Assembly: GCA_963771715.1 (NCBI GenBank)
Contig: CAVYUQ010000003.1
Location: 310,001 to 374,000, forward strand
Length of the DNA: 64,000 bases
DNA from: JACVRW01 sp963771715
Lineage (GTDB): Bacteria; Actinomycetota; Thermoleophilia; Solirubrobacterales; Thermoleophilaceae
Reading direction: 5' to 3'
Below the pieces are notes generated by a model. The model saw only the letters and a program-made list of their open reading frames with translations, was not told where the DNA came from and made no database searches. The position numbers and the translations under genes are program-made. Positions within the stretch are counted from its first letter, which is position 1. Every line of letters starts with the position of its first letter. Shown one piece after another: positions 10,620-18,809 of this stretch.

Positions 10620-10665
10620 CGAACTCGAGTGGTATCTAACTCCCCTCTGGAGGGAGTAACTCGAC
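10620..10665. promoter_or_regulatory. Candidate HspR (HAIR-like) operator between dnaK and the FKBP gene
   Basis: The divergent interval holds several GAGT/ACTC half sites: ACTCGAGT at 10623-10630, a perfect inverted repeat ACTCCC-N7-GGGAGT at 10639-10657, and GAGT-A-ACTC at 10654-10662. The published HAIR consensus is CTTGAGT-N7-ACTCAAG; the match is partial, with GAGT-N8-ACTC spacing at 10627-10642. Position upstream of dnaK in an operon encoding HspR supports the call. Binding is inferred. Confidence 0.45.
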
Positions 10666-10712
10666 ACTCGACCGGAGGCACCGCGCGCGCACCCATTAGG
10701 ATGCCGCCGCCG

Positions 10713-11234
10713 ATGCTGCGCTCCGTCCTAATCCTCATTGCTGTCGTTGCAGTTCTCGGCGTATCAGCCTGCGGCGACGACGACGACAGCGCCCAGCGGG
10801 AGCGGCGGCGAGACGCGCAGGCGGACACGGAAACCACCCCCTCCCCCGACGCCCTCAAGGACACCAGCACCAAGCCGGAGATCCCCAAGCCGACCGGCAC
10901 GCCGCCGCGCAAGCTCGTCAAGGAGGACATCGTCAAGGGCAAGGGGCCGGGCGCGCAGCCCGGCGACACCGTGACCGTGAAGTACGTGGGCGTGAACTTC
11001 TCGAACGGCCAGGAGTTCGACGCGTCCTGGGACTCCGGCGCCACCTTCCCCCTGCAGCTCGGGGCGGGCATGGTGATCGAGGGCTGGGACAAGGGCCTCG
11101 TCGGGATCCGCAAGGGCGGCCGGCGCATGCTCACGATCCCGCCCGAGATGGGCTACGGCGCCGAGGGCTATCCGCCCGACATCCCGCCGAACGAGACGCT
11201 CGTCTTCGTGGTCGACGCGGTGTCGATCAAGTAG
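10713..11234 (+). CDS. FKBP-type peptidyl-prolyl isomerase lipoprotein
   Basis: Extracytoplasmic proline isomerase of ~173 residues. A short signal peptide (LILIAVVAVLGVSAC) ends in a lipobox Cys; an Asp-rich and Pro/Thr-rich linker follows to about residue 70, then one complete FKBP domain (VKYVGVNFSNGQEFDASWD, GWDKGLVGIRKGGRRML, IPPEMGYGAEGYPPDIPPNE). Two ATGs are possible, 10701 and 10713; the latter leaves an AGG at a usable 12-nt distance and is preferred weakly. It is divergent from dnaK with the GAGT/ACTC repeats between them, so heat-shock control is possible. It probably helps fold secreted proteins. Confidence 0.92.
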   Translation: MLRSVLILIAVVAVLGVSACGDDDDSAQRERRRDAQADTETTPSPDALKDTSTKPEIPKPTGTPPRKLVKEDIVKGKGPGAQPGDTVTVKYVGVNFSNGQEFDASWDSGATFPLQLGAGMVIEGWDKGLVGIRKGGRRMLTIPPEMGYGAEGYPPDIPPNETLVFVVDAVSIK

Positions 11235-11243
11235 GGCGGGCTG

Positions 11244-12134
11244 CTAGCCCTCCGGCAGCGGCCGCGGCGGTCGCAGCCGCGGCACGATCTCGACCGCCAC
11301 GATCGCCGCCATGATCAGCGCGGCTCCAAGCCATCCGGTCGCCGTGAGGCGTTCGTCGTTCAGGAGCCAGCCGAACAGGCCGGCGAAGGCGGGCTCCGAG
11401 GCCAGGATCAGCGCGGTGCGGGCCGGCGGCGCGTGCTTCTGGGCGAACGACTGGACGAAGAAGCCGAGCGCGCTCGCGATCAGCGAGGTCACGATGAGCG
11501 CCGACCACACGGTTGTTCCCTCGGGCGGCTCGAGCTGCCCGGCGGCGGCGCCGATCGCCAGCGAGACGAGGCCCACGACGCCGAGCTGGACCGCGAGCAG
11601 CGCCCCCACGTCGAAGCGCCTGACCGCGCTGGCCGTGGCGAGGATGTGCGCGGCGAGCGAGATCGCGCACAGGAAGACGAGGCCGTCGCCGCGCAGGTCG
11701 AAGTCGCCGCCCGCGCCCGACAGGAGCCAGAGCCCGAACATCGCCACGCCCGCCGCCACCCACGCGGTTACCGGAATCCGCTGCCGGAGGAACACCGCGC
11801 CGAGCACCGGCGTAAGCACGACGAAGAGACCCGTGATGAAGCCGGTATTCGATGCCGTCGTTTCCTCGAGGCCTAGCGTCTGGAACACGTAGCCGCCCGT
11901 CAGGAAGACGCCCATCAGGAGCCCCGCCCGCCAGCCCTCGGCCGGAAGCGTCCGAAGCTGCCGGTGGAAGACGACGGCCACGATCAGCGCGGCTGGGATG
12001 AAGCGGTACGCGAGGAACGCCATCGTCGGGAGCTCGCGGATGGCGTCCTGCACCATCACGAAGGTCAGCCCCCAGACCGAGGCGATCCCTATCAGCGCCA
12101 GTTCCGAGACCCGGCGAAGCGTCGTTTCGCTCAT
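11244..12134 (-). CDS. EamA/DMT-family transporter
   Basis: Integral membrane protein of 296 residues with about ten transmembrane segments and two EamA repeats (IASVWGLTFVMVQDAIRELP in the first, SALGFFVQSFAQKHAPPART in the second), the usual drug/metabolite exporter layout. The substrate is unknown. The ATG at 12134 overlaps the restored nth stop (ATGA), suggesting coupling. In the sequence as given, nth has no stop in its own frame and runs straight into this gene, which I attribute to the indel in nth. Confidence 0.88.
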   Translation of the reverse strand: MSETTLRRVSELALIGIASVWGLTFVMVQDAIRELPTMAFLAYRFIPAALIVAVVFHRQLRTLPAEGWRAGLLMGVFLTGGYVFQTLGLEETTASNTGFITGLFVVLTPVLGAVFLRQRIPVTAWVAAGVAMFGLWLLSGAGGDFDLRGDGLVFLCAISLAAHILATASAVRRFDVGALLAVQLGVVGLVSLAIGAAAGQLEPPEGTTVWSALIVTSLIASALGFFVQSFAQKHAPPARTALILASEPAFAGLFGWLLNDERLTATGWLGAALIMAAIVAVEIVPRLRPPRPLPEG

Positions 12135-12803
12135 GCGCGGCGGGCGGCGGCCAGCCGCCGGCGTCCCTCGGGACACATCCGCCGCAGCGGGCACGACGGC
12201 GCAGGCGGGGTTGCGCGCCGTGCAGGTCCTGCGCCCGTGGCGGATCAGCAGCACGTGCAGCTCGTACGCCTCCTCCGGGCTGTCCACGAGCTTGAGCATC
12301 TCGTCGTGCGCCTTCTCCAGGCTGGTGCGCTCGGGCCAGAGGCCGAGCCGGGTGCCGACCCGGTACACGTGCGTGTCCACCGGCACCTCGGGCCGGCCGT
12401 ACGCGAACAGCAGCACGCATGCGGCGGTCTTGCGCCCCACCCCCGGAAGCTCGCACAGGTAGTCGCGGGCCTCCTCGAGCGGCGCGTCCTCCATCCAGGC
12501 GAGGTCGTCGTGGCCGAGGGCGCCCAGTATCTGCTTGATCCTCACGGCTTTGGTCGGCGCGAGGCCGCCCGGGCGGATGGCGTCCTCCACGTCCGCGACG
12601 GCGGCGTCACGGACCTCCGCCCACGAGGAGAAGCGCTCGCGCAGGCGCGAGTACGCCACGTCGCGGTTGCGGTCGTTCGTGTTCTGCGAGAGCACCGTGA
12701 GGATCAGCTCGTCCACCGGCGCGCGGTGGGGGCGCAGCACGGGGCGGCCGTACTCCCTGCGGAGCCGGTCGATGATCTTGCGAACCCTGCGACGGTCGGA
12801 CAT
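12131..12803 (-). CDS. nth: Endonuclease III, with one apparent frameshift near the 3' end
   Basis: Base-excision repair glycosylase/AP lyase. The helix-hairpin-helix reads CELPGVGRKTAACVLLFAYG with catalytic Lys in GRKTA, and the catalytic Asp is in VPVDTHVYR. The [4Fe-4S] cluster needs Cys-x6-Cys-x2-Cys-x5-Cys. The first two are present (CTARNPAC), but the frame as given then reads AVVPAAAD. Dropping one G near 12194 restores CAVCPLRRMC and ends the protein 11 residues later at TGA 12131-12133, which overlaps the eamA start. The length (673 nt) is one base over a multiple of three. A sequence error is likeliest; a true mutation would fuse Nth to EamA and lose the cluster. Confidence 0.88.
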
Positions 12804-12830
12804 GGCCGCGGGATGGTATGAAGCGCCGCC

Positions 12831-13605
12831 TTGGAGGTCACGGAGCACACGGCACAGGTCGGGGGGCTCGACGTGAACTACCGCCGGGCGGGCGATGCCC
12901 CGATCCTCTACCTGCACGGCGTGCCGACCCACTCGCAGCACTGGGTCCCGTTCCTCGAGCGCACCGGCGGGGTCGCGCCCGACCTGCCCGGCTTCGGCAA
13001 GTCGGGCAAGCCGGGCAGCTTCGATTACTCGATCGAGGGCTACGACCGCTTCCTCGAGGCGTTCGTGGACGAGCTGGGACTGGAGCGCTTCTCGCTCGTT
13101 CTCCACGACTGGGGCGCCGTGGGCCTCGCCCTGGCACAGCGCTTCCCCGAGCGCGTCGAGCGGCTCGTGCTCTTCTCGATCGTGCCGTTCGTGCCCGGCT
13201 TTCGCTATCACCGCGTGGCCCGCGGCTGGCGCACGCCCGGACTGGGCGAGCTGCTGATGGGCATCACGACGCGCTGGGGCCCTGCGGCGCGAGCTGCCCC
13301 GCGAGCTGGCGGACGAAGCGTGGGACGCCTTCGACCACGGCACCCAGCGAGCGATCCTGAAGCTGTACCGCTCGGCCCCGCCGGAGGTGCTCGCGCGGGC
13401 CGGCGAGCGGCTCGGCGAGATCCGCGCCCCGACGCTGATCCTGTGGCCCGAGGACGACCCGTACGGCGGCGCCGAGTTCGGCCGCGCGCTCGCCGATGCG
13501 CTGGGCGGAGAGACCACGCTCGAGATGGTCCGCGGGGGCCACTGGCCGTGGCCGCGGAACCCCGAGCTGATCGACCGCGCGGCCGCCTTTCTAAAACGTT
13601 CCTAA
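12831..13605 (+). CDS. Alpha/beta hydrolase (haloalkane dehalogenase/epoxide hydrolase-like), one apparent frameshift
   Basis: About 257 residues once a single extra base in the GGGG run near 13276-13279 is removed. Before the break: oxyanion region LHGVPTHSQHW (29-39) and nucleophile elbow LHDWGAVG with Asp ~93, the acid nucleophile pattern of dehalogenases and epoxide hydrolases. After the break, in the +1 frame: cap region LADEAWDAFDHGTQRAILKL, acid Asp in LWPEDDPYGG and the catalytic His in GGHWPW. The TTG start at 12831 is the only initiation codon in frame after an upstream stop. It is divergent from nth with 27 bp between. The substrate is unknown. Confidence 0.8.
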
Positions 13606-13638
13606 CTTCTGGAAGGTATGCAGGTCGCCGTCGATTGA

Positions 13639-14325
13639 ATGGGAGTAGTGAACGAGTTCCTCTCAAAGTCAATCGCCGGCGGTCTGTCCGCCGGCGTCGT
13701 GCTGCTCTGGTGGCCGGTCCTGTTCGAAGACGTGGACACCGTCACATCGTGGTTCGTCCGCGGCGTGGCCTGGACGCTCCTCTTCGAGCTGCTCCTGCTG
13801 GCGCTGGTCCCCTTCGAGCGCGCGCTCTGGGAGACCGCGCACGGCGAGCGGATCACGCGCAGGGTCGGCAGCGCCGGCTCGCGTCTTCACTCCGGCTCGC
13901 ACCGGCGCCGCATGGGCCGGCTGAGCGCGGTGGCCACCGTGGCCCTCGCACTGCCCGTGGTGCTGGTGATGGCCGGGCTCAACGAGCACGCGCCCGCCCG
14001 CGCCGACGCGCAGGCGGTCACCCCGATCAAGGTCGTGCGCGTGACGAAGGTGGTCCGTCCGGTGACCGTGAAGAGGGTCGTGGAGCGTGCGCCGATCTCC
14101 GGGCAGCCGGTGATCACGACGCCGCAGAGCGCCGCACCCGCGCCCGTACCGCCGCGCACGACGGAGGAGCCCGCGCCCCGCACGGGCCGGACCGTCGTGG
14201 GACAGACCGCCCCGGTGCAACGCCAGACCGCGCCGCAGCCGTCGGACGAGACCGCGCCGGACAGCGGCTGCGACAGCGCCGCCTGCGGAAGCTCGCTGGC
14301 CCCAGCTTCGGACTCGCCCGCCTGA
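13639..14325 (+). CDS. Hypothetical membrane protein with Pro/Thr-rich C-terminus
   Basis: 228 residues, not recognised. Two membrane segments are near the N-terminus (AGGLSAGVVLLWWPVLF and GVAWTLLFELLLLALVPF), a basic stretch follows, then a third hydrophobic segment (VALALPVVLVMAGL, ~97-110). The rest is a low-complexity Pro/Thr/Ala tail, with Cys residues in DSGCDSAACGSS near the end. The ATG start at 13639 is the first in frame. It lies on the same strand as the membrane-protein and inositol-lipid genes downstream. No function can be assigned. Confidence 0.65.
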   Translation: MGVVNEFLSKSIAGGLSAGVVLLWWPVLFEDVDTVTSWFVRGVAWTLLFELLLLALVPFERALWETAHGERITRRVGSAGSRLHSGSHRRRMGRLSAVATVALALPVVLVMAGLNEHAPARADAQAVTPIKVVRVTKVVRPVTVKRVVERAPISGQPVITTPQSAAPAPVPPRTTEEPAPRTGRTVVGQTAPVQRQTAPQPSDETAPDSGCDSAACGSSLAPASDSPA

Positions 14326-14381
14326 AGCGCGGGTTCCGACCTCCGATCCGGTCCCTCGCGGTCGGCTAGCCTGTCTCTCTC

Positions 14382-16103
14382 GTGCTGCGCGACGCGCCGT
14401 CCGCCGTCTCGGCGCCGCCTTCCTCTCCAGTCCCGACGCCCGGGGAAACGGCGCCTCCTTCGCCACGGTCCGACCGGCGGCCGCCTCCGGCTGCCCCGTG
14501 GTACCGGCGCGTCGATCCGTGGAAGGCCGCGCCGATCGTGGCCGCGCTGCTGTTCGCGGCCGTCTACCTGATCTGGCAGCCGCGCACCGTCGACCTGGCG
14601 GCGCACACCTTCCGCGCCGACCTGTTCGGCAAGGAGGGCTTCACGATCTGGAACGGCCAGTGGTACGGCGGCCACCACACGCCGGCGTACAGCGTGCTGT
14701 CGCCGCCGCTGGCCTGGCTGCTGGGGCCTCCGCTCGCGCTGGCGCTGTCCGCGGTGGCGTCCGCGGCGCTGTTCCCGCCGCTCCTGCGCGGTTGGTTCGG
14801 GGACGAACGTGCCCGCTGGGGCGCGCTCTGGTTCGGCGCCGGCACCGCCACGCTGCTCTTCACCAGCCGGCTGCCGTTCGCGATCGGCGTGGCACTCGGC
14901 CTCGCGGCGCTGCTGGCGCTCCAGCGCCGCCACTACTGGCTCGCGATCCTGTTCGCGGTGCTGTGCCCGCTGGGCAGCCCGGTGGCCGGGCTCTTCCTCG
15001 CCATGGCGGGAGTGGCGTACGCGATAGCCGAGCGGCGCGACCGGGCGAAGCGCTGGGAGGGCCTTGCGATCGCGACCGCCGCGTTCTTCCCGCCGGTATT
15101 CATGGCGTGGGCGTTCCCCGAGGGCGGCTGGGCGCCCTTCCCGACCTCGGCATACGTCCCGATCCCGATCTTCGCGGTCGCCTGCCTGATCGTCCTGCCG
15201 CGCGAGCAGACCGCCCTACGCTGGGGCGCGGCCCTCTACGGGCTGGGCGCCACGCTCGCGCTCGCGCTCGAGACGCCGATGGGCGGCAACGCCGTGCGCC
15301 TCGGCGCGCTGTTCGGCGGGCCGGTGCTGCTGTGCGCGCTCTGGGGGCGGCCCTGGACCAAGCGCTTCTGGGCGCTGCCGATGCTCGCGGCCGGATTCGC
15401 CGCGCTCGCGTTCTGGCAGTGGTCCCCCGCGGTGCGCGACGTGATCAAGTACCTCGAGGACCCGGCCGCGAAGTCCGATTACTTCACCCCCCTGAAGGAG
15501 TTCCTCTTCAGGCTGCCCGATCAGCGCCGCATCGAGATCCCGTTCACGCGCTCGCACTGGGAGGGCTCCGAGGTGGCGATGGACCAGGCCCTCGCGCGTG
15601 GCTGGCTGAGGCAGCTGGACACGAAGCTGAATCCGATCTTCTATCGCGAGGGCCTGAACCGGTTGACGTATGCGAGCTGGTTGGCGGACAACGCGGTGCG
15701 CTACGTGGCGCTGCCGAGCGCGAAGCCGGACAAGAGCTCATATGGGGAGCGGGCGCTGATCGAGAAGGGGTTGCCGTATCTGCGCCTGCGCTGGAAGTCG
15801 GACGACTGGCGTGTCTACGAGGTGCTGCTGCCGGCGCCGCTCGTGATCTCGCAGAAGCGTGCCCGGATCGTGCTCGAGCAGTTCCAGTCCGACGAGCTGC
15901 TGCTGGACGTGAAGCGGCCCGGTGAGGCGATCGTGAAGGTGCGCTGGACGCCGTACTGGTTCGCCACGCATGCGTGCGTGGAGCCGTATGGGGACTGGAC
16001 CAAGGTGATCGCCAAGCAGGAGGGCTTCGTGCACATGTCGACCCGGTTCGCTCCCGAACGGCTGGTCTCACGCGGCCGCCGCTGCGACGACTCCACGGGC
16101 TAG
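14382..16103 (+). CDS. Polytopic membrane protein, possible glycosyltransferase-like (6-pyruvoyl/GT39-type layout)
   Basis: 573 residues. After a Pro-rich cytoplasmic N-terminus (~45 residues) about nine to ten transmembrane segments follow up to residue ~330, for example IVAALLFAAVYLIW and LALALSAVASAALFPPLL. A soluble C-terminal domain of ~230 residues comes next (DYFTPLKEFLFRLPDQRR; IPFTRSHWEGSEVAMDQAL). The first extracytoplasmic loop (FRADLFGKEGFTIWNGQWYG) has the acidic-then-aromatic character of membrane glycosyltransferases, and the fold suggests that class, but I see no diagnostic motif. The GTG at 14382 is the start. It precedes the PAP2-like gene by 23 nt and may share its transcript. 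Confidence 0.75.
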   Translation: MLRDAPSAVSAPPSSPVPTPGETAPPSPRSDRRPPPAAPWYRRVDPWKAAPIVAALLFAAVYLIWQPRTVDLAAHTFRADLFGKEGFTIWNGQWYGGHHTPAYSVLSPPLAWLLGPPLALALSAVASAALFPPLLRGWFGDERARWGALWFGAGTATLLFTSRLPFAIGVALGLAALLALQRRHYWLAILFAVLCPLGSPVAGLFLAMAGVAYAIAERRDRAKRWEGLAIATAAFFPPVFMAWAFPEGGWAPFPTSAYVPIPIFAVACLIVLPREQTALRWGAALYGLGATLALALETPMGGNAVRLGALFGGPVLLCALWGRPWTKRFWALPMLAAGFAALAFWQWSPAVRDVIKYLEDPAAKSDYFTPLKEFLFRLPDQRRIEIPFTRSHWEGSEVAMDQALARGWLRQLDTKLNPIFYREGLNRLTYASWLADNAVRYVALPSAKPDKSSYGERALIEKGLPYLRLRWKSDDWRVYEVLLPAPLVISQKRARIVLEQFQSDELLLDVKRPGEAIVKVRWTPYWFATHACVEPYGDWTKVIAKQEGFVHMSTRFAPERLVSRGRRCDDSTG

Positions 16104-16126
16104 CCGAGCCGCTACGCTAGACGCCC

Positions 16127-16930
16127 GTGCCCCGTTCCCACCCGCTCCTGGTCCAGCTGGCTCGGGTCTGGCGCCTGAGTGGTCGTTGGCTCCCCAACGG
16201 ATGGCTCGACGCCATCCGCCAGCTCGCGCTGTTCGCCGGCGCGTACTACCTGTACCGCATCGTCCGCGGCATCGTGGACGGGCAGGCGGTGCTCGCGTTC
16301 GAGAACGCTCGCAACCTCGTGGATGCCGAGCGGGCGCTCGGGCTGTTCTTCGAGCCCGGGCTCCAGTCCTGGGCGGAGGGACAGGAGTGGCTGCTCACGT
16401 TCGCCAACTGGATGTACGTGAACTCGCACTTCGTGATCACCACGACGTTCCTGATCTGGCTCTACATCGCCCGCAACCACGCCTACTACTTCGTGCGCAA
16501 CATGTTCCTTGTGGCCATGGGGCTGGCGCTCGTGGGCTACATCGCCTACCCGACCGCGCCGCCCCGCTTCATGCCCGAGTGGGGCTTCAGCGACTCGGTG
16601 GCGGAGTTCGTCGGCGAGAAGGCTGACCAGAGCGCGAACGTCCTCTACAACCCGTTCGCCGCCGTGCCCAGCATGCACGTGGCGTTCGCGCTGATGATCG
16701 CCATCCCGGCGATCTTCCTGGTCAAGAACCGCGTCCTGAAGGTCCTCTGGGCCGTGTACCCGCTGGTCGTGACCTTCGTGGTGATGGTCACCGCCAACCA
16801 CTTCTGGCTCGACGCCGCGCTCGGCGCGCTCGTGGCGGCCGTCTCGGCCTACGCGGCCAGCGCCGCCTTCGCGCGCGCCCGGCCAGAGGCCTGGGCCTGG
16901 CGCACCGCCGGGGCCAAGGCGCACGCGTGA
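16127..16930 (+). CDS. PAP2-superfamily membrane enzyme (inositol phosphotransferase/AUR1-like)
   Basis: 267-residue integral membrane protein with about six helices. The PAP2 signatures are present: NPFAAVPSMHVAFALM (motif 2, Ser and His) and TANHFWLDAALG (motif 3, His and Asp), as in the PAP2_3 group that includes inositol-phosphorylceramide synthase. Such enzymes move or remove phospho-headgroups at the membrane. It overlaps the next gene, a CDP-alcohol phosphotransferase, by 4 nt (GTGA), and Ino1 follows, so a role in inositol lipid or glycolipid synthesis is plausible. GTG start at 16127. Confidence 0.87.
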   Translation: MPRSHPLLVQLARVWRLSGRWLPNGWLDAIRQLALFAGAYYLYRIVRGIVDGQAVLAFENARNLVDAERALGLFFEPGLQSWAEGQEWLLTFANWMYVNSHFVITTTFLIWLYIARNHAYYFVRNMFLVAMGLALVGYIAYPTAPPRFMPEWGFSDSVAEFVGEKADQSANVLYNPFAAVPSMHVAFALMIAIPAIFLVKNRVLKVLWAVYPLVVTFVVMVTANHFWLDAALGALVAAVSAYAASAAFARARPEAWAWRTAGAKAHA

Positions 16931-17589
16931 GCGACGAGCTGCGCGAGCGGCCACGCCGGCCGCGCGCCCGCAGCGGCCGCGAGGGAGCGCGCTCCGCCGT
17001 CGAGATGCGCGAGCTGGCGCGCGATCGCCTGATCGAGTCGAGGCTCACGCCGAACGCCATCTCCGTCACGGGCCTGATCGGCAACCTGATCGCGGCCGTC
17101 CTCATCCTCGAGCACCACTTCGTCCTCGCGGGCGTTGCCTTCATCCTCGGCTCGCTCTGCGACATGTTCGACGGGCGCTACTCGCGCATGTCCGGCAAGG
17201 GCACGCCCTTCGGGGCGTTCCTCGACTCGACGCTAGATCGGGTCGAGGAGGGCGTCGTCCTCGCGGCCGTCGCGGTCTGGTTCGCGCAGGACGGCAACGA
17301 CGTCGCCGTGGGCGCCACGGTGGTCGCCGTGGTGGGCTCCTACATGGTCAGCTACACCCGCGCCCGCGCGGAGGCGCTCGGCGTGGGCGGCAAGGTGGGG
17401 ATCGCTTCTCGCGCAGTCCGGGTAGTAATCCTCTCAGCGGGATTGGTGTTCGCTGCAGGCGAGCTTGTGCCAGACTTCGACCTGCTCGAGCCGGCGATCT
17501 ACGTGATGGCCGCGCTCACAGTGTTCACCGCGCTTCAGAGGGTGCTCCACGTCCGCCGGCAGCTCGCCGGCGGAGCGGGCACCGTGTAA
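16927..17589 (+). CDS. CDP-alcohol phosphatidyltransferase, probable phosphatidylinositol-phosphate synthase
   Basis: 220-residue membrane enzyme that transfers a phosphatidyl group from CDP-diacylglycerol to an alcohol. The family motif D-x2-D-G-x2-(A)R-x8-G-x3-D-x3-D is complete apart from Ser replacing Ala: DMFDGRYSR followed by GAFLDSTLD. Several hydrophobic helices flank it. In actinobacteria the inositol-specific member makes phosphatidylinositol phosphate from L-myo-inositol-1-phosphate, which the next gene (Ino1) would supply; this assignment is inferred from context. Glycerol-phosphate specificity (PgsA) is the alternative. The GTG start overlaps the PAP2-like stop. Confidence 0.88.
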   Translation: MSDELRERPRRPRARSGREGARSAVEMRELARDRLIESRLTPNAISVTGLIGNLIAAVLILEHHFVLAGVAFILGSLCDMFDGRYSRMSGKGTPFGAFLDSTLDRVEEGVVLAAVAVWFAQDGNDVAVGATVVAVVGSYMVSYTRARAEALGVGGKVGIASRAVRVVILSAGLVFAAGELVPDFDLLEPAIYVMAALTVFTALQRVLHVRRQLAGGAGTV

Positions 17590-17621
17590 CCCAAACGAGC
17601 TTGGCGGGTGTGTTCCTCTCG

Positions 17622-18809
17622 ATGACTGATTCGACGACTTCTTCAAACGGCGGCTCGCGCTACCAGAGCGACAAGGTGCGCGTGGCCATCATCGGCGTTG
17701 GCAACTGCGCCTCCTCCCTCGTGCAGGGAGTCGAGTACTACAAGGACTCCGATCCGGACGCCTCCGTCCCCGGCCTCATGCACGTGGACCTCGGCGGCTA
17801 CCACGTCCGCGACATCGAGTTCAGCGCCGCGTTCGACATCGACGCGGACAAGGTCGGCAAGGACCTCTCCGAGGCGATCTGGTCAGGCCAGAACAACACG
17901 ATCAAGTTCGCCGAGGTGCCGAACATCGGCGTGAAGGTCCACCGCGGCATGACGCACGACGGCCTCGGCAAGTACCTGAAGGAGAAGATCACGAAGGCGC
18001 CGGGCGAGACCGACGACATCGTGAAGATCCTCAAGGAGACGAAGACCGACGTCGTCGTCTCCTACCTGCCGGTCGGCTCCGAGCAGGCCACCAAGTGGTA
18101 CGTCGAGCAGGTCCTCGAGGCCGGCTGCGGCTTCGTGAACTGCATCCCGGTGTTCATCGCCGGCGAGAACTACTGGGCGACCCGATTCGAGAAGGCCGGG
18201 CTTCCGATCGTCGGCGACGACATCAAGTCGCAGGTCGGCGCGACGATCGTCCACCGCATGCTGGCGCGCCTCTTCTACGAGCGCGGCGTCGAGATGAAGC
18301 GGACGTCGCAGCTCAACGTCGGCGGCAACATGGACTTCTACAACATGCTCGAGCGCGAGCGCCTGGAGTCCAAGAAGATCTCGAAGACGCAGGCCGTCAC
18401 GTCGATCATGGGCCACGAGCTGCCGAAGGACGACGTCTACATCGGCCCCTCGGACTACGTGCCGTGGCTCACCGACCGCAAGTGGGCGCACATCCGGCTC
18501 GAGGGCGAGGCCTTCGGCGACGTGCCGCTCACGCTCGAGGCGAAGCTCGAGGTCTGGGACTCGCCGAACTCGGCGGGCATCGTCATTGACGCGGTTCGCT
18601 GCTGCAAGCTGGCGCTGAACCACGGCCTCGGCGGTCCGATCACGGGTGCCTCCGCGTACCTGATGAAGTCGCCGCCGGAGCAGCACCCGGACCCGGTGGC
18701 GCGCGACATGGTCGAGGACTTCATCGCGGAGTACGGCGGCGCGCCGAAGCTGCCGGGCCAGACGCCCGCGCCGGCGAAGGCCGACACCGAGACGACGATC
18801 GACACCTAG
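17622..18809 (+). CDS. ino1: Myo-inositol-1-phosphate synthase
   Basis: NAD-dependent enzyme turning glucose-6-phosphate into 1L-myo-inositol-1-phosphate, 395 residues, the short actinobacterial type. The Rossmann motif is VAIIGVGNCASSLVQGVEYY; other conserved blocks are VVVSYLPVGSEQATKWYVEQ, GDDIKSQVGATIVHR and TSQLNVGGNMDFYNM. The ATG at 17622 is preferred over an in-frame TTG at 17601. It follows the CDP-alcohol phosphotransferase by 32 nt, forming a probable phosphatidylinositol pathway; inositol could also feed mycothiol synthesis, but no mycothiol gene lies nearby. The stop overlaps the convergent nitrilase gene by 4 nt. Confidence 0.96.
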   Translation: MTDSTTSSNGGSRYQSDKVRVAIIGVGNCASSLVQGVEYYKDSDPDASVPGLMHVDLGGYHVRDIEFSAAFDIDADKVGKDLSEAIWSGQNNTIKFAEVPNIGVKVHRGMTHDGLGKYLKEKITKAPGETDDIVKILKETKTDVVVSYLPVGSEQATKWYVEQVLEAGCGFVNCIPVFIAGENYWATRFEKAGLPIVGDDIKSQVGATIVHRMLARLFYERGVEMKRTSQLNVGGNMDFYNMLERERLESKKISKTQAVTSIMGHELPKDDVYIGPSDYVPWLTDRKWAHIRLEGEAFGDVPLTLEAKLEVWDSPNSAGIVIDAVRCCKLALNHGLGGPITGASAYLMKSPPEQHPDPVARDMVEDFIAEYGGAPKLPGQTPAPAKADTETTIDT

